A stretch of DNA of 64,000 nt. Source: Mycolicibacterium frederiksbergense (GTDB lineage: Bacteria > Actinomycetota > Actinomycetes > Mycobacteriales > Mycobacteriaceae). Made by a program: the position numbers and the translations under genes. Below are positions 11,155 to 23,586 of the stretch, piece after piece (within the stretch, counting starts at the first letter, position 1; the number at the start of each line of letters is the position of its first letter). Below the pieces are notes generated by a model that worked only from the letters and a program-made list of their open reading frames with translations, was not told the origin of the DNA and made no database searches. Where the stretch lies: the NCBI RefSeq assembly GCF_029893345.1, contig NZ_JARXVE010000001.1, positions 434,001-498,000 of the forward strand, given 5' to 3'.

Positions 11155-14100
11155 TTGGCCGAGACACCAGCCACCCCGATTGCGATCATCGGCATGGGCT
11201 GCCGGCTCCCGGGTGGAATCGAATCCCCCGACCAGTTGTGGGCTGCGCTGCTGCAGGGTGAAGACCTGGTCACCGAGGTACCGACGAGCCGATGGGACGC
11301 CGAGGAGTTCTATGACCCGGAGCCTGGAGTGCCAGGGCGTTCGGTGTCGAAGTGGGGAGCCTTCCTCGACGACGTAGCCGGATTCGACGCTGGATTTTTC
11401 GGCATCAGTGACCGCGAGGCCACCGCGATCGACCCGCAGCACCGACTGCTCCTCGAGACCGCTTGGGAAGCCATCGAACATGCCGGCATTGATCCGGGGA
11501 CGCTGTCCGGTTCGCTGACCGGAGTGTTCATGGGTCTCACTCACGGGGACTACCAACTACTTGCCGCCGATGCCCACTCGATCGAGGGTCCGTACGGCTT
11601 CACCGGTAACAACTTCAGCCTGGCTTCCGGCCGGATCGCTTACCACCTGGGCGCTCACGGTCCCGCTTATTCAGTGGACTCGGCCTGTTCATCGAGTCTG
11701 CTGGCCGTACACAACGCCTGCCGCAGCCTGCATGACGGCGAGAGTGACCTGGCACTGGCCGGCGGAGTCTGCATCGTGCTCGAACCCCGCAAGCTGGCTT
11801 CGGGTTCGGCACAGGGAATGTTGTCGCCGACCGGACGGTGCCACGCGTTCGACGTGGCGGCCGACGGTTTCGTGGCAGGCGAGGCTGCGGCGGTTCTGCT
11901 GCTCAAGCGATTGAGCGACGCCGAGCGCGATGGCGACCGCATTCTGGCGGTCGTTCGCGGTACGGCGGCGAATCAGGACGGCCACACTGTCAACATCGCC
12001 ACCCCGTCACGCGATGCGCAGGTGGCTGTGTACCGGGCCGCGCTGGCCGCGGCAGCCATCGACCCGGCCACCGTCGGACTGGTGGAGGCACACGGCACCG
12101 GCACTCCGGTCGGAGACCCGATCGAATTCGCGAGTCTGGCGACGGTTTATGGGACCGCTGCGCCGTGTGCGCTCGGGTCGTCCAAAACCAACTTCGGGCA
12201 CAGTCAATCGGCATCGGGTGCGGTCGGTCTGATGAAGGCCGTGCTCGCGCTGCAGCACGGCACAGTTCCGCCCAACTTGCATTTCACCCAACTGCCCGAC
12301 GAGATGGCGCGGATCAAGACCGACCTGTTCGTTCCACAGGAAATAGTGGACTGGCCGGTGATGGGGGAGCACCCCCGTCGGGCTGCGGTGTCGTCGTACG
12401 GGCTGTCCGGGACCAATGTGCACGCCGTGCTGGAACAGGCCGTCGAGGCCGGCGCAGACGCTGTCGACTCGGGCAGTGGAAGCGGACAGCCGACGGGTTC
12501 GTCGTTGTTCCTGTTGTCGGCAACGTCCGCTGACGAACTACGGCGGACGGCGGCGCGGCTGGCTGATTGGCTGGCCGACCGCGCCGATATCGACCTCACG
12601 GATCTGGCGTACACGCTGGCGCGCCGACGGGCACACCGACCGGTGCGTACCGCGGTGTTGGCTGATGACCGGGGCCGCCTGATTTCGGGATTGCGGGAGA
12701 TCGCTGCCGGCGAGATTCCCTACGAGCCCGCGGTCGGCCAGGGTGACCGCGGACCAGTCTGGGTGTTCTCCGGCCAGGGGTCGCAGTGGGCCGGGATGGG
12801 CGCGACTCTGCTGGCTTCCGAACCCGCGTTCGCCGCCGCCGTCGCCGAGATCGAACCGTTGATCGCGCGTGAGTCCGGGTTCTCGGTGACCGAGGCGATG
12901 TCGGCACCCGACGTGGTGTCCGGCATCGACCGCGTACAACCCACGGTGTTCGCCATCCAGGTCGCGCTGGGAGCCACGTTGCGGAGCCGCGGGGTGCAGC
13001 CCGGTGCGGTGATCGGACACTCGATGGGCGAGGTTGCGGCCGCCGTCGTGTCCGGCGTGCTGTCGCTCGAGGACGGCGTGAAGGTCATCTGCCGACGGTC
13101 GCGGCTGATGGCGACGATTGCCGGTGCGGGTGCGATGGCATCGGTGGAACTGCCGGCCCAACAGGTGTTGTCGGAGTTGGCCGCCCGCGGTGTCAGGGAC
13201 GTGGTGCTGGCGGTGGTCGCCTCACCCAGCTCGACGGTAGTGGGCGGGGCGCCGGAGTCGATCCGCACTCTGGTTGCCGATTGGGAGAGCCGCGACATCA
13301 TGGCCCGCGAGGTGGCCGTGGACGTGGCCTCGCACACCCCGCAGGTGGATCCGATCCTGGATGAGCTTGCCGATGAGCTGGCCGATCTGGACCCGGCAGA
13401 CCCGAGCATCCCGTATTACTCGGCCACTCTCTACGACCCACGTGATCTTGCCGACTGGGATGCCGACTACTGGGTCGACAACCTGCGCCACACGGTCCGG
13501 TTCGCTGCCGCCGTGCAGGCCGCGCTTGAGGACGGGTTCCGGGTGTTCACCGAGCTTGCACCGCACCCGCTGCTGACCCACGCTGTGGATCAGACGGCTC
13601 GCGCACTCGACATCCCGCACGAAGTGCTGGCTACGCTGCGCCGGGAACAGGAAGTCGCCGACGGCCTGCTTCCAGTGGTGGCCGACCTGCACTGCGCCGG
13701 CGCCCAGATCGACGTCGCGGCGCTGTACCCGCGCGGTCGGCTGGTCGATGCGCCGTTGCCCACCTGGAACCGGCAGCAGTTGATGCTCACCCGCGACCCC
13801 AACGAGCTGACTCCCGGTGGAGCCGTTCTTGCGGTGCATCCGTTGCTGGGTGCACATGTGCGGCTTGCGGAGGAGCCCGAACGCCATGTGTGGCAGGCCG
13901 ATGTCGGCACGGGCGCCCAGCCGTGGCTGGGTGATCATCAGGTGCACAACGTCGCCGCGCTGCCCGGTGCGGCCTACTGCGAGATGGCCCTGGCTGCGGG
14001 ACGTGCCGTACTCGGTGACGGGGTCGAGGTACGAGACATCTCCTTCGACCAGATGCTGCTGCTGGAGGAACAGACCTCGGTATCCGCGTCCGCCACGGTG

Positions 14101-17100
14101 ACCGGGCCAGGCAATGTCGCGTTCACGGTGGAGACGCTCGAACAAGGCGAGCTTGTGCGCCGCGCCGGTGCCCGGCTGCACCACGAAGAAAACGCCGAGA
14201 CTGCCGATCAACCCGCCTATGACCTTGACGCGCTGTTCGCTGCTCACCCGCAGCGCATCGACGGCGCCGAGATGCGGGCGGGCTACAGCGAGCGTGGCAT
14301 CCAGTACGGACCGGCATTCACCGGGTTGGTTGCGGCGCATCTGTCCGACGGTGCGGACGGCCCTGCCGACACGGTGCTTGCTGAAGTTGCACTGCCGGGA
14401 TCCATCCGTTCGCAGCAGGGTTTCTACGAGATCCACCCGGCGCTGTTGGATGCCTGCTTCCAGGCGGCCGGCGCTCATCCGGACCTGCGTGGTGACCTCA
14501 CGGCAACGCTGATGCTGCCCCTGGGCGTGCGGCGGCTCCGGGCCTACGGCTCGACCCGCAATGCCCACTACTGCCTGGTGCGAATCACCGACGTCACCGC
14601 GACGGCCGTCGAGGCCGACATCGACTTGCTCGATGAGCAGGGGACCGTGGTGATGGGCATCAGTGGATTGCAGTTGGGCACCGGCGTTTCGGCCGGACGG
14701 CAGCGCGAGCGAACCCTCAATGATCGTCTGCTGGACATCGAGTGGCGTCAGCAGGAGCTGCCGGAAACGGATTTCAGCGATCCGGGCCGCTGGTTGCTCA
14801 TCAGCACATCCGATGCGGCCGATCTGCTGGCGACCAGGCTCGCCGACGCGCTGAAGACCCATGAGGTCGACGTCACGACCATGGCGTGGCCGCAGCGGTC
14901 TGATCACACGGCCCATGCCGAGCGGCTGCGCGAGTACCTTGCCGACCGGCCGTTCAGTGACGTGCTGGTGGTGACCGCGCCACGCAACCGCGTCACCGAC
15001 GAACAATCCGGCATCCGCGGCGGCGACACCGTGCGGCACCTCGTGCACATCGTGCGGGAGCTGCCCGAGGTGCACGGCGAACCACCGCGCTTGCACGTGC
15101 TGACCCGCAATGCTCAGACCGTGTTGGCCGAGGACACCGCGAACTTGGAGGAGGCCGGACTTCGGGGCCTCATCCGAGTGATCGGTATGGAGCATCCGCG
15201 GCTGCGGGCCAGCCAGATCGACGTCGACGACTACACCGACCCGGCTCGGGTGGTGGCGCAACTGGTGGCCGGTTCCGACGAGGATGAAACAGCCTGGCGG
15301 GGTGGGGATTGGTTTGTGGCGCGGTTGATTCCGGGTCCGCTCCGTCCGGAGGAACGCCGCACCACCGTGGTCAACCCGGCGCGGGAAGGCGTGCGGCTGC
15401 AGATCCGCACACCCGGTGACATCCAGTCACTGGAACTGGCAGCGTTCGAACGCGTGGCACCGGGGCCCGGGCAGATCGAGGTGTCGGTCACCGCGTCCAA
15501 CCTGAACTTCGCCGACGTTCTGGTGGCGTTCGGGCGGTATCCGAGTTTCGAGGGCCGCATGCCGAAACTGGGAGCCGACTTCGCCGGCGTGGTGACCGCG
15601 GTGGGCCCCGGAGTGGTCAGCCATCAGGTCGGTGACCACGTTGGCGGAATCTCGGCGGACGGTGCGTGGGCAACATTTGTCACGTGCGACGCCAATCTGG
15701 CTGTGACCCTGCCGCCGAGCGTGCCGATCAACCAGGCCGCCGCGGTGCCCAGCGCACATGCCACCGCGTGGTACAGCCTGCACGACCTGGCCCGGATCTC
15801 CGCCGGGGACAAGGTGCTGATCCATTCCGCCACCGGTGGGGTCGGGCAGGCCGCGATCGCCATCGCGCGCGCCGCCGGCGCCGAGATCTTCGCCACCGCT
15901 GGCAGTGAAGCGCGGCGGGAGCTGTTGCGCGGCATGGGGATTGACCACGTCTACGATTCGCGCAGCATCGATTTCGCCGAGCGGATCCGCCAAGACACCG
16001 ACGGTTACGGCGTGGACATCGTGCTCAACTCGTTGACCGGTGCCGCCCAGCGGGCCGGTCTGGAACTGCTGTCCTTCGGCGGCCGGTTCGTCGAGATCGG
16101 CAAGCGCGACATTTACGGCGACACCCGGATGGGGTTGTTCCCGTTCCGCCGCAACCTGTCGTTCTATGCCGTAGACCTGGCCCTGCTGGCACTGACCGAG
16201 CCCGATACCGTACGCCGGCTGCTGGAGGTCTGCTACCAGCGGATCGCCGACGGAACATTGCCGCTGCCGCAGACCACGCACTACCCGCTGCAGGACGGCG
16301 CCACCGCCATCCGCGTGATGGGATCGGCTGAGCACACCGGCAAGCTGGTGCTCGACATCCCGGAAGGCGGCCAGATCTCGGCTGTGGTCCCACCGGAGGA
16401 GGCGCCCGCATTCCGCTCGGACGGTGCCTATGTGGTGACCGGTGGCCTGGGCGGTCTCGGATTGTTCCTGGCCGAGAAGCTGGCCGCGGCCGGATGCGGA
16501 CGGATCGTGCTCAACGGGCGGTCCGCGCCGTCGCACGAGGCGCAGGCGGTGATCGACCGGATCCGACAGGCGGGCACCGAGGTCGAGGTGGAACTCGGCG
16601 ACATCGCAGACCCCGACACCGCCGTCCGGCTGGTCGAGGCGGCGTGTGCGACCGGGCTGCCGCTGCGCGGCGTGTTGCACGGTGCCGCGGTCGTCGAAGA
16701 TGCGGTGCTGGCCAACATCACCGATGAGCTCATCGAAAGAGACTGGGCACCTAAGGTTTACGGTGCCTGGAATCTGCACAGCGCCACTCTGCGGCAGTCG
16801 CTGGACTGGTTCTGCTCGTTCTCCTCGGCGGCAGCGCTGGTCGGCTCGCCCGGGCAGGGCGCCTACGCCGCGGCCAACAGCTGGCTGGACGCGTTCACCC
16901 ACTGGCGGCGCCGTCAGGGCCTGCCGGCCCTGGCGATCGCATGGGGGCCGTGGTCGGAGATCGGTCTTGGAACCGGTTTGGCCGAGGGCTCGGGTGCGGC
17001 AATCTCGCCCGAGGAAGGCGCCTACGCGTTCACCACGCTGCTGCGGCACAACCGCAGCTACAGCGGATACGCGCCGGTACTCGGTACACCCTGGCTTACC

Positions 17101-17460
17101 GCATTCGCGCAGAGCAGCCGGTTCGCCGAGGCATTCGCATCCGCAGGCAGCGGCCGTGGTGCCGCGGGAGGCAGCGCATTCCTTGCCGAGTTGCGCTCCC
17201 TTCCACAGGACGAGTGGCAGACCCGGATGCGCCGGATGATCTCCGAGCAGATCAGCATGATCCTGCGCCGGGCCGTCGACCCGGACCGCCCGCTGGCTGA
17301 GTACGGCCTCGACTCGCTGGGCACCCTCGAGGTGCGTACCCGGATCGAAGCCGAAACCGGAATCCGCATCGGCGCAACGGATATCAGCACCATCAGGGTT
17401 CTCGCCGAGCGTCTCTGCGACGCCCTGGCACCGGATTCGCCCGTGTCGGTTCCGTCGTGA
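11155..17460 (+). CDS. pks5: Iterative type I polyketide synthase, Pks5/mycocerosic acid synthase type
   Basis: A 2101-residue single-module synthase with domain order KS-AT-DH-ER-KR-ACP. The KS has DSACSSSL (Cys about 177), [12 protein letters not shown] and [12 protein letters not shown]. The AT has [10 protein letters not shown] and [10 protein letters not shown] (Ser about 622), with VASH rather than a malonyl-type HAFH motif. The DH has the hot-dog HxxxGxxxxP-like [15 protein letters not shown]. The ER has [12 protein letters not shown], the KR has [11 protein letters not shown], and the ACP has YGLDSLG (Ser about 2053). MAS/Pks5 enzymes elongate fatty acyl chains with methylmalonyl-CoA; Pks5 makes the methyl-branched acids of lipooligosaccharides. 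The start is a TTG after AAAGGTGAG. Confidence 0.93.
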   Translation: MAETPATPIAIIGMGCRLPGGIESPDQLWAALLQGEDLVTEVPTSRWDAEEFYDPEPGVPGRSVSKWGAFLDDVAGFDAGFFGISDREATAIDPQHRLLLETAWEAIEHAGIDPGTLSGSLTGVFMGLTHGDYQLLAADAHSIEGPYGFTGNNFSLASGRIAYHLGAHGPAYSVDSACSSSLLAVHNACRSLHDGESDLALAGGVCIVLEPRKLASGSAQGMLSPTGRCHAFDVAADGFVAGEAAAVLLLKRLSDAERDGDRILAVVRGTAANQDGHTVNIATPSRDAQVAVYRAALAAAAIDPATVGLVEAHGTGTPVGDPIEFASLATVYGTAAPCALGSSKTNFGHSQSASGAVGLMKAVLALQHGTVPPNLHFTQLPDEMARIKTDLFVPQEIVDWPVMGEHPRRAAVSSYGLSGTNVHAVLEQAVEAGADAVDSGSGSGQPTGSSLFLLSATSADELRRTAARLADWLADRADIDLTDLAYTLARRRAHRPVRTAVLADDRGRLISGLREIAAGEIPYEPAVGQGDRGPVWVFSGQGSQWAGMGATLLASEPAFAAAVAEIEPLIARESGFSVTEAMSAPDVVSGIDRVQPTVFAIQVALGATLRSRGVQPGAVIGHSMGEVAAAVVSGVLSLEDGVKVICRRSRLMATIAGAGAMASVELPAQQVLSELAARGVRDVVLAVVASPSSTVVGGAPESIRTLVADWESRDIMAREVAVDVASHTPQVDPILDELADELADLDPADPSIPYYSATLYDPRDLADWDADYWVDNLRHTVRFAAAVQAALEDGFRVFTELAPHPLLTHAVDQTARALDIPHEVLATLRREQEVADGLLPVVADLHCAGAQIDVAALYPRGRLVDAPLPTWNRQQLMLTRDPNELTPGGAVLAVHPLLGAHVRLAEEPERHVWQADVGTGAQPWLGDHQVHNVAALPGAAYCEMALAAGRAVLGDGVEVRDISFDQMLLLEEQTSVSASATVTGPGNVAFTVETLEQGELVRRAGARLHHEENAETADQPAYDLDALFAAHPQRIDGAEMRAGYSERGIQYGPAFTGLVAAHLSDGADGPADTVLAEVALPGSIRSQQGFYEIHPALLDACFQAAGAHPDLRGDLTATLMLPLGVRRLRAYGSTRNAHYCLVRITDVTATAVEADIDLLDEQGTVVMGISGLQLGTGVSAGRQRERTLNDRLLDIEWRQQELPETDFSDPGRWLLISTSDAADLLATRLADALKTHEVDVTTMAWPQRSDHTAHAERLREYLADRPFSDVLVVTAPRNRVTDEQSGIRGGDTVRHLVHIVRELPEVHGEPPRLHVLTRNAQTVLAEDTANLEEAGLRGLIRVIGMEHPRLRASQIDVDDYTDPARVVAQLVAGSDEDETAWRGGDWFVARLIPGPLRPEERRTTVVNPAREGVRLQIRTPGDIQSLELAAFERVAPGPGQIEVSVTASNLNFADVLVAFGRYPSFEGRMPKLGADFAGVVTAVGPGVVSHQVGDHVGGISADGAWATFVTCDANLAVTLPPSVPINQAAAVPSAHATAWYSLHDLARISAGDKVLIHSATGGVGQAAIAIARAAGAEIFATAGSEARRELLRGMGIDHVYDSRSIDFAERIRQDTDGYGVDIVLNSLTGAAQRAGLELLSFGGRFVEIGKRDIYGDTRMGLFPFRRNLSFYAVDLALLALTEPDTVRRLLEVCYQRIADGTLPLPQTTHYPLQDGATAIRVMGSAEHTGKLVLDIPEGGQISAVVPPEEAPAFRSDGAYVVTGGLGGLGLFLAEKLAAAGCGRIVLNGRSAPSHEAQAVIDRIRQAGTEVEVELGDIADPDTAVRLVEAACATGLPLRGVLHGAAVVEDAVLANITDELIERDWAPKVYGAWNLHSATLRQSLDWFCSFSSAAALVGSPGQGAYAAANSWLDAFTHWRRRQGLPALAIAWGPWSEIGLGTGLAEGSGAAISPEEGAYAFTTLLRHNRSYSGYAPVLGTPWLTAFAQSSRFAEAFASAGSGRGAAGGSAFLAELRSLPQDEWQTRMRRMISEQISMILRRAVDPDRPLAEYGLDSLGTLEVRTRIEAETGIRIGATDISTIRVLAERLCDALAPDSPVSVPS

Positions 17461-17477
17461 TGACGGCATCCGCGGAC

Positions 17478-17496
17478 GTGTTCAATTATCGGCTCC
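17478..17496 (+). repeat. Single copy of the bio-leader repeat unit
   Basis: GTGTTCAATTATCGGCTCC lies 18 bp after the pks5 stop. It differs at two positions from the first repeat unit in the bioB leader (62766 onward) and is preceded by GCGGAC where the bio arrays have GCCGAC. It suggests a dispersed element. Confidence 0.45.
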
Positions 17497-17569
17497 ACAG
17501 GCGTAGTCAACGGTCGGTTTCGCCGGCGCGCATTCCGTCCCGCGTGGTCGTTAAGACAGGAGATACGCA

Positions 17570-19018
17570 GTGGTTGCGATGAAGCCGATTCACGACTGGT
17601 CGGGTGAGCCCGGCGAAGTGGTGTCGTGGAGCCCATCGCGGGCATCGGTGGCCAAGGTGGCCGAGGCGCCGGTCAGTGATGTGCCGGTGAGCTATCAGCA
17701 GGAGCAGCACCTGCTGACCTTCCGCAAGCACATGGCGCAGGGCACCGACATGGCCCGGCTCAATACCCCGGCGTGGGATGTGCCTGGCCGCTGCGACATC
17801 CGCGCGATGACCCACGTGATCAACGCGTACCTGCGTCGCCACGACACGTTCCACAGCTGGTTCGAGTACGCCGAGGACGGTCAGGTCCTCCGGCGCACCG
17901 TGGAGAACCCACGCGATATCAAATTCGTGGCCACGAAGCACGGCGAAATGTCGGCGAGCCAGTGGCGTGAACACATCCTCGGCACGCCGGATCCGTGGCA
18001 GTGGGACTGTTTCCGCTTCGGGATCATCCAGCGGGACAGTCATTTCACCGTGTACATCAGCGTCGACCACGTCCACACCGATGCGATGTTCATGGGTCTG
18101 GCCTTCGTTGAGATCCACATGATGTACCAGGCGCTGGTACACGGCGCCGCGCCGCTGCAGCTGCCGGACGCCGGAAGCTACGACCGGTACTGCACGCAAC
18201 AGCGGCAGTACACGGCCGGACTCAATGCGGACTCGCCGGAAGTGCGGGACTGGATGACCTTCCTGCGGGCCAGCGGCGGAACCCTGCCGCGATTCCCACT
18301 GCCACTCGGGGATCCGGCGCTGCCCCACACCGGGGACGTCATCACCATCCAACTGCTCGACCGGGAGCAGGGTGACCGGTTCGAGGCAGCCTGTATGGCT
18401 GCCGGCGCGCGTTTCAGCGGCGGCGTATTCGCCTGCGGCGCACTGGCGCAATACGCACTCACCGGCGAGGACACGTATCGGGTCATTACACCGACCACGA
18501 CGCGACGCAACGAGGCCGAGTTCATGACGACCGGTTGGTTCACCGGGTTGGTGCCGATCACCGTCCCAGTGTCGACATCGTCGTTCGGTGCCATCGCCCG
18601 AGCTGCGCAGCAGTCGTTCGACGGCGGCTTGGGCCTGGCGCATGTGCCGGTCGAGCGGGTGTTGGAACTGGCCGATTCGGACAGCGGCATCCGCAGCCCG
18701 GATCCGGGCGTACCGATGTTGTCGTACCTGGATGTTGGCCTGCTGTCGCCCGGTGTCATCGGCGAATGGCAGCGGCTGAACGGCACGCTCTACAGCGATT
18801 CCCGGTCTGCCTTTCAGGTCGGGATGTGGGTCAACCGTGTTGAGAACTGCACGACCGTCACTGCGGCGTTCCCGAGCAACCCGGTCGCGCGGGAATCCGT
18901 TCTTCGGTTTCTCGAAGCGATGAAGGCCGCATACCTGCGCGTGGTCGAGGGACACGATGAGGTGGTGGCCGTTGACGAGCTGGATGCCGAAGCCGACCTG
19001 GACTTGAAAACAGCGTGA
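17570..19018 (+). CDS. papA4: PapA-type acyltransferase (polyketide-associated protein)
   Basis: A 482-residue condensation-fold acyltransferase. The catalytic HxxxD motif is seen in ISVDHVHTDAMFMG (about residues 163-176). Downstream landmarks are FSGGVFACGALAQYALTG and a conserved MLSYLDVGLLSPGVI. PapA proteins transfer polyketide-synthase-bound acyl chains onto alcohols, commonly trehalose. In M. tuberculosis papA4 lies next to pks5, which suggests this one esterifies the LOS core with Pks5 products. GTG 17570 is preceded by ACAGGAG at good spacing. It is the first of five same-strand genes with short gaps after pks5. Confidence 0.82.
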   Translation: MVAMKPIHDWSGEPGEVVSWSPSRASVAKVAEAPVSDVPVSYQQEQHLLTFRKHMAQGTDMARLNTPAWDVPGRCDIRAMTHVINAYLRRHDTFHSWFEYAEDGQVLRRTVENPRDIKFVATKHGEMSASQWREHILGTPDPWQWDCFRFGIIQRDSHFTVYISVDHVHTDAMFMGLAFVEIHMMYQALVHGAAPLQLPDAGSYDRYCTQQRQYTAGLNADSPEVRDWMTFLRASGGTLPRFPLPLGDPALPHTGDVITIQLLDREQGDRFEAACMAAGARFSGGVFACGALAQYALTGEDTYRVITPTTTRRNEAEFMTTGWFTGLVPITVPVSTSSFGAIARAAQQSFDGGLGLAHVPVERVLELADSDSGIRSPDPGVPMLSYLDVGLLSPGVIGEWQRLNGTLYSDSRSAFQVGMWVNRVENCTTVTAAFPSNPVARESVLRFLEAMKAAYLRVVEGHDEVVAVDELDAEADLDLKTA

Positions 19019-19046
19019 GCTCAACCATGTTGGAGGTTTTTGCGCG

Positions 19047-20405
19047 ATGACGGATGCCATCACGCGACCAGAGGACCGGCTGACGTTCACTGACCAGGCA
19101 ATGTTTCTCGGCCTGCGCGCCACCGGCCAGGAAGCCGTCATGCAGTGCGTGTGGATCTACCAACGACCGGTGAACTACGACGGTCTGCGGCGCTTCCACG
19201 AAGGTATCGGCCACGGTTTGTGCGGTAGGCGAATCGAACGCTCGCCATTGCCTTTTGGCCGGCATCGCTGGGTTTCGGCACCGGGGCCGCAGGCGGAATT
19301 GGATATTGCCGAGCCCCGTACCCGCGGCGAGCTCGGCGGCTGGGTGGACGAGCGCGCAGCGATGCCCCTGGATCCGGAATACGGCCCCGGCTGGCACATG
19401 GGCGTGCTACCGATGACCGACGGTTCGACCGCGATCTCCCTGGTGGGCTCGCACTGTCTCGGTGACGGCGGTGGGGGAATACTCACCGTCCTGGATGCGG
19501 TATACGGCAACAAGACCGACTTCGGTCACCCTGCGGCGTCGTCCCGTACCCGGCGACGGGCGGTCGGGGCGGATCTGCGTGAAACCCTGCGGGGTGCTCC
19601 CGAGCTGGCCCGCACCTTGGTGGCCGCGACGAAACTCGCCCGGCGGCGGCGCGGCGACATCTCGCGTTCGGGTGCGGCACGGCCGCGTTCGGTCGCCGGC
19701 GCGGATGACCGGGTCTATATGCCTGCCGTCACTGCCTACGTCAACGTGGAGGATTGGGATCTTCGGGCGAAAACCCTTGGTGGAAACAGTTATTCGCTGG
19801 TAGCAGGGTTGGCGGCGCGGCTTGCCGAGTCGATCGGGCGGGTTCGGGCCGAGGATGGTGCGGTCACGCTGAACATTCCGCAGAACGATCGCACCCTGGA
19901 TCGGGACACCCGGGCCAACGCCGTGCGACTGGTCAATGTCGCGATCGACCCCGCGAAGGTGACCACCGACCTCTCCGAGGCCCGCGCCGCGATCAAGCAG
20001 GGCCTGGCCACCGCACGTGACGTGCCGGACGAGATGTTGCAACTGCTTCCGCTGACTCCGTTCATCCCGAAACGGGTTGTGCGCAAGATGGCTGATGTGG
20101 TGTTCGGTTTCGCGGCCGATCTACCGGTGTCGTGCTCCAACATGGGAGTGGTGCCGTCGGCAGTGGCGCTGGCCGACGGCACCGAGGCCGACTACGTATT
20201 TTTTCGGGGGATCGATCGGTACGCCACCCGGGGGGCCCTCGAGCAGCGGCGTGGCCTGCTCACCGTGGTCGCCTGCCAGGTCGAAAACAAGGTTTCGCTC
20301 AGCGTCGTTGCTTACCAACCGGGTTCGGAGAATTCGAAGCCGTGGTTGCATGAGATGGTCGCCAAGACACTGGCCGATTTCGAACTCGCCGGGGTAATCG
20401 AGTAG
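19047..20405 (+). CDS. WES/DGAT-like acyltransferase of the LOS locus, paralogue 1
   Basis: A 452-residue condensation-superfamily protein. The active-site region is SLVGSHCLGDGGGG, an HxxxDG motif in which the usual first His of HHxxxDG is Ser. The N-terminal half contains [17 protein letters not shown] and the C-terminal half PVSCSNMGVVPSAVA, both shared with the paralogues at 20412 and 23587. It probably moves an acyl group onto a lipid or sugar hydroxyl during lipooligosaccharide assembly; substrates are unknown. GGAGG precedes ATG 19047. Confidence 0.75.
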   Translation: MTDAITRPEDRLTFTDQAMFLGLRATGQEAVMQCVWIYQRPVNYDGLRRFHEGIGHGLCGRRIERSPLPFGRHRWVSAPGPQAELDIAEPRTRGELGGWVDERAAMPLDPEYGPGWHMGVLPMTDGSTAISLVGSHCLGDGGGGILTVLDAVYGNKTDFGHPAASSRTRRRAVGADLRETLRGAPELARTLVAATKLARRRRGDISRSGAARPRSVAGADDRVYMPAVTAYVNVEDWDLRAKTLGGNSYSLVAGLAARLAESIGRVRAEDGAVTLNIPQNDRTLDRDTRANAVRLVNVAIDPAKVTTDLSEARAAIKQGLATARDVPDEMLQLLPLTPFIPKRVVRKMADVVFGFAADLPVSCSNMGVVPSAVALADGTEADYVFFRGIDRYATRGALEQRRGLLTVVACQVENKVSLSVVAYQPGSENSKPWLHEMVAKTLADFELAGVIE

Positions 20406-20411
20406 CCGCTG

Positions 20412-21803
20412 ATGGGCCGATCTTTCTCTTTGACACAACGATTCAGCTCGTCCGCTGGTCAGCCGGAGAACCGGCTTGCGATGTGGGACGAGGCCGCAGT
20501 ACGCACCATGCGTGCCACGGGGCGCGTGCAGGTCATGCAGTGTTCGTGGGTGTACGAGCACCCCATCGACTTCGACGGGATCCGGCGCTTCCACCAGAAC
20601 TTCGGCGCTGGACTTTTCGGCCGGCGTATCGAGCGTTCGCCGTTGCCCTTCGGCCGCTACCGCTGGGTTTCCGCGTTGGGGCCGCAGGCGCCACTCGACG
20701 TCGCCGCTCCACGCACACGGGCCGAGATCGGCGACTGGCTCGACGAGCGTGCGCAACTGCCGATCGACCCGGAACGTGGTCCGGGCTGGCATCTCGGCGT
20801 GCTGCCGGTGACTGACGGCTCAACCGCGGTCACCGTGGTGATTTCGCACTGCCTGGGCGATGGTGTCGGGGGATTGATGGTCATCGCGGATGCGATCGCC
20901 GGCCGACGGCTCGACCTCGGCTACCCGATGCCGAACTCACGCAGCAGATTACGCGCGGTCGCGGCGGATGTCCGAGATACCTTGTCGGATTTACCGGAGG
21001 CGGCCCGGACGATTGCTGCCGGGGTCAGGCAGCTGCGTCGCCGGGATCCCGATGCCGCCGCGGCCACGGTGCAGCGGCCCCGTCGGGTGTTGCCGGATGG
21101 TGATGATCAGATCGTGCTGCCTGCGATCTCGGTCTTCGTCGACCTCGCGGACTGGAATGCGCGTGCGGAAGCCGTGGGCGGCAACAGCTATTCGATGCTG
21201 GCCGGTTTCGCGGCAAGACTGGGGGAGCGGATGGGGCGGTGTGCCGCCGACGACGGTGTCAGGCTGCTGATCGCGGTCAGCGACCGCACCGACGGCGATA
21301 CCCGGGCCAACGCGATGTCGCTGGTAACAGCGCAGATCGATCCGATGCCGGTCACCGTCGATCAGTCCGCCGCCCGCGGAGTGATCCGGCAGGCATTCAA
21401 GACGTTGCGCGAGGTACCCGATGAGACTCTGCAACTGCTGCCGTTGACCCCTCTGGTGCCCAAACGTGTGCTCAAGCGGGTTGCCGATGGGTTCCTCGGG
21501 AGCGCTGACCTCCCGGTGTCGTGCTCGAATCTGGGGGATCTCACGCCGGATGTCACCATGGTGGACGGAACCGAAGCCGAGTACATCGTGTGCCGTGGGA
21601 TCGATCAGGGCACTACTCGCCAGGAGTTGGAGGACAACGACGGACAGCTGGTGCTCGTGTCATCGCGCGTTGGCGGCAAGGTGTCCATCGGGATCATCGG
21701 ATATCAGGCGGGCGAACAGAACTCGAAGGCACGGCTGGCCGAGTTGGCGGCAAAGACCCTGGCCGAGTTCGATCTCACCGGCGAAATTGACTGGAACAGC
21801 TGA
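20412..21803 (+). CDS. WES/DGAT-like acyltransferase of the LOS locus, paralogue 2
   Basis: A 463-residue close paralogue of the preceding gene, separated from it by 6 bp. The motif is [30 protein letters not shown] and [14 protein letters not shown] align position by position with paralogue 1. It carries about 20 extra N-terminal residues. Tandem duplication is the simple explanation. The pair may act on different positions of the same glycolipid or form a heterodimer; neither can be decided from sequence. Confidence 0.75.
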   Translation: MGRSFSLTQRFSSSAGQPENRLAMWDEAAVRTMRATGRVQVMQCSWVYEHPIDFDGIRRFHQNFGAGLFGRRIERSPLPFGRYRWVSALGPQAPLDVAAPRTRAEIGDWLDERAQLPIDPERGPGWHLGVLPVTDGSTAVTVVISHCLGDGVGGLMVIADAIAGRRLDLGYPMPNSRSRLRAVAADVRDTLSDLPEAARTIAAGVRQLRRRDPDAAAATVQRPRRVLPDGDDQIVLPAISVFVDLADWNARAEAVGGNSYSMLAGFAARLGERMGRCAADDGVRLLIAVSDRTDGDTRANAMSLVTAQIDPMPVTVDQSAARGVIRQAFKTLREVPDETLQLLPLTPLVPKRVLKRVADGFLGSADLPVSCSNLGDLTPDVTMVDGTEAEYIVCRGIDQGTTRQELEDNDGQLVLVSSRVGGKVSIGIIGYQAGEQNSKARLAELAAKTLAEFDLTGEIDWNS

Positions 21804-21817
21804 GAAAGGCTGAATTG

Positions 21818-23569
21818 ATGACCGATACGACGCTGGTCGGTGTACTGCGGGAGCGTGCCAGCCTGCAGCCCGACGACATCGCCTACACCTACCTGGATTA
21901 CGACCACAATCCCGAGGGTGTTCCGATCGCGTTGACCTGGGCGCAGCTGTACCGCAAGGTGCGCGGCCTGGCTCACGTGCTCCGGCAGCACGGTTCGGTC
22001 GGTGACCGCGCGGTGATCCTCGCCCCCCAGGGGCTGGAGTACGTCGTCTCCTTCCTCGGCTCATTGGAAGCCGGCTTCATCGCGGTTCCGTTGTCGGTGC
22101 CGATGGGCGGCGTGCACGACGAGCGTGTGACGGCTGTGCTACGTGACTGCCTGCCCACCGTCATCCTCACCACCTCACCATCGGTCGCAGCCGTTACCGA
22201 ATACGCGGTAGGACAGGCAGATTCCGCCGCACCTACGGTGATCGTGGTCGATGACCTCGATCTCGACGCGCGGGTGAAGGCGATCCGGGATCGCGAGGCG
22301 CGGCCGGCCACGGCCTATCTGCAGTACACCTCGGGATCCACCCGCACACCGGCCGGGGTGATGGTGACGAACCGCAACCTGACCGCCAACTTCGAGCAGA
22401 TGATCGGCGACTTCTTCCCGCATTTCGGCAAGGTGCCGCCGCCGGGAACGAACGTCGTGACGTGGTTGCCGTTCTATCACGACATGGGTCTGATGCTCGG
22501 GGTGGTGGCGCCCATCCTGGGCGGCTGGCACACGGTGTTCACCACCCCGTTGCAGTTCCTGGCCAAGCCCGCGCGTTGGCCGCAACTGATGGCCCGCTAT
22601 CCGCGGGCGCTGTCGGCCGGACCCAACTTCGCGTTCGAACTTGCCGCCGCCCGCACCTCCGATGAGGACATGGCGGGTCTGGATCTCGGCGATGTGCTCG
22701 CGGTGATGAGTGGCAGCGAACGCGTGCACGAGGCCACCCTGCGGCGGTTCGCCCAGCGGTTCGCCAAGTTCAACCTGTCCGAGGATGTGCTGCGACCGTC
22801 CTACGGTCTGGCCGAGGCAACGCTGTATGTGTCCACCGGCGAGCCGGGACCGCCCAGTGTGGTCACCTTCGAACCGGAGAAGCTGTCGGTGGGTCACGCC
22901 AAGCGGTGCAGCACCGGACAGGGGACGCAGCTGGTCGGATACGGCATGCCGGAATCCCCCCTGGCGCGGATCGTGGATCCGGAAACCCGGCTGGAAGTTC
23001 AGGCCGGCGCGATCGGTGAGATCTGGTCGCACGGCGAGAACAATTGCCTTGGTTACTGGGACAAACCCGAGCAGACCGCATACACGTTCGGGGCCACCCT
23101 GGCCAACCCGTCGGCGGGCACACCCGAAGGGCCTTGGATGCGTACCGGTGACCTCGGATTCATCTCCGACGGTGAGCTGTTCATCATCGGGCGGATCAAG
23201 GATCTGTTGATCGTGCGGGGACGCAACCACTATCCCGACGACATCGAGGCGACGATCAGTGAGATCACCGGCTGCCGAGTCGCGGCGATCGCGGTGGAGG
23301 AGGATCGAACCGAGCAGCTCGTCGCGATCATCGAAGTCAAGCAGCGCGGTGACACCGAGGACGAAATCGCAGAGGGTCTGCTGAGCATCAAACGCGATGT
23401 CGCCGCGGCGATTTCGCAGGCGTACGGGCTGAGTGCCGCGGATCTCGTCCTGGTTCCACGTGGTGCGTTGCCGATCACGACAAGCGGCAAGATCCGTCGG
23501 GCCTCGTGCGCGGAGCAGTACCGCAACGGCCAGTTCGACCGGCTCGACGGCAGCCTGCAGTCGGCGTAG
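21818..23569 (+). CDS. Fatty-acyl-AMP ligase (FadD-type, FAAL)
   Basis: A 583-residue adenylate-forming enzyme. The P-loop/AMP motif is [19 protein letters not shown], followed by [22 protein letters not shown] and [19 protein letters not shown]. FAALs of this kind activate a fatty acid as acyl-AMP and load it onto a polyketide synthase, here presumably Pks5. It fills the role of fadD24/fadD25-type genes of pks5 loci. ATG 21818 is preferred to the adjacent TTG at 21815; GAAAGG lies upstream. Confidence 0.88.
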   Translation: MTDTTLVGVLRERASLQPDDIAYTYLDYDHNPEGVPIALTWAQLYRKVRGLAHVLRQHGSVGDRAVILAPQGLEYVVSFLGSLEAGFIAVPLSVPMGGVHDERVTAVLRDCLPTVILTTSPSVAAVTEYAVGQADSAAPTVIVVDDLDLDARVKAIRDREARPATAYLQYTSGSTRTPAGVMVTNRNLTANFEQMIGDFFPHFGKVPPPGTNVVTWLPFYHDMGLMLGVVAPILGGWHTVFTTPLQFLAKPARWPQLMARYPRALSAGPNFAFELAAARTSDEDMAGLDLGDVLAVMSGSERVHEATLRRFAQRFAKFNLSEDVLRPSYGLAEATLYVSTGEPGPPSVVTFEPEKLSVGHAKRCSTGQGTQLVGYGMPESPLARIVDPETRLEVQAGAIGEIWSHGENNCLGYWDKPEQTAYTFGATLANPSAGTPEGPWMRTGDLGFISDGELFIIGRIKDLLIVRGRNHYPDDIEATISEITGCRVAAIAVEEDRTEQLVAIIEVKQRGDTEDEIAEGLLSIKRDVAAAISQAYGLSAADLVLVPRGALPITTSGKIRRASCAEQYRNGQFDRLDGSLQSA

Positions 23570-23586
23570 CGCGGTCCCTGACGCAC

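Noticed and set aside
13222..17469. Two minus-strand open frames of about 680 codons opposite pks5
   Set aside because: Both are antisense to a fully annotated multidomain synthase, rich in Arg, Gln and His with no recognisable domain; high third-position GC suppresses stops on the opposite strand.
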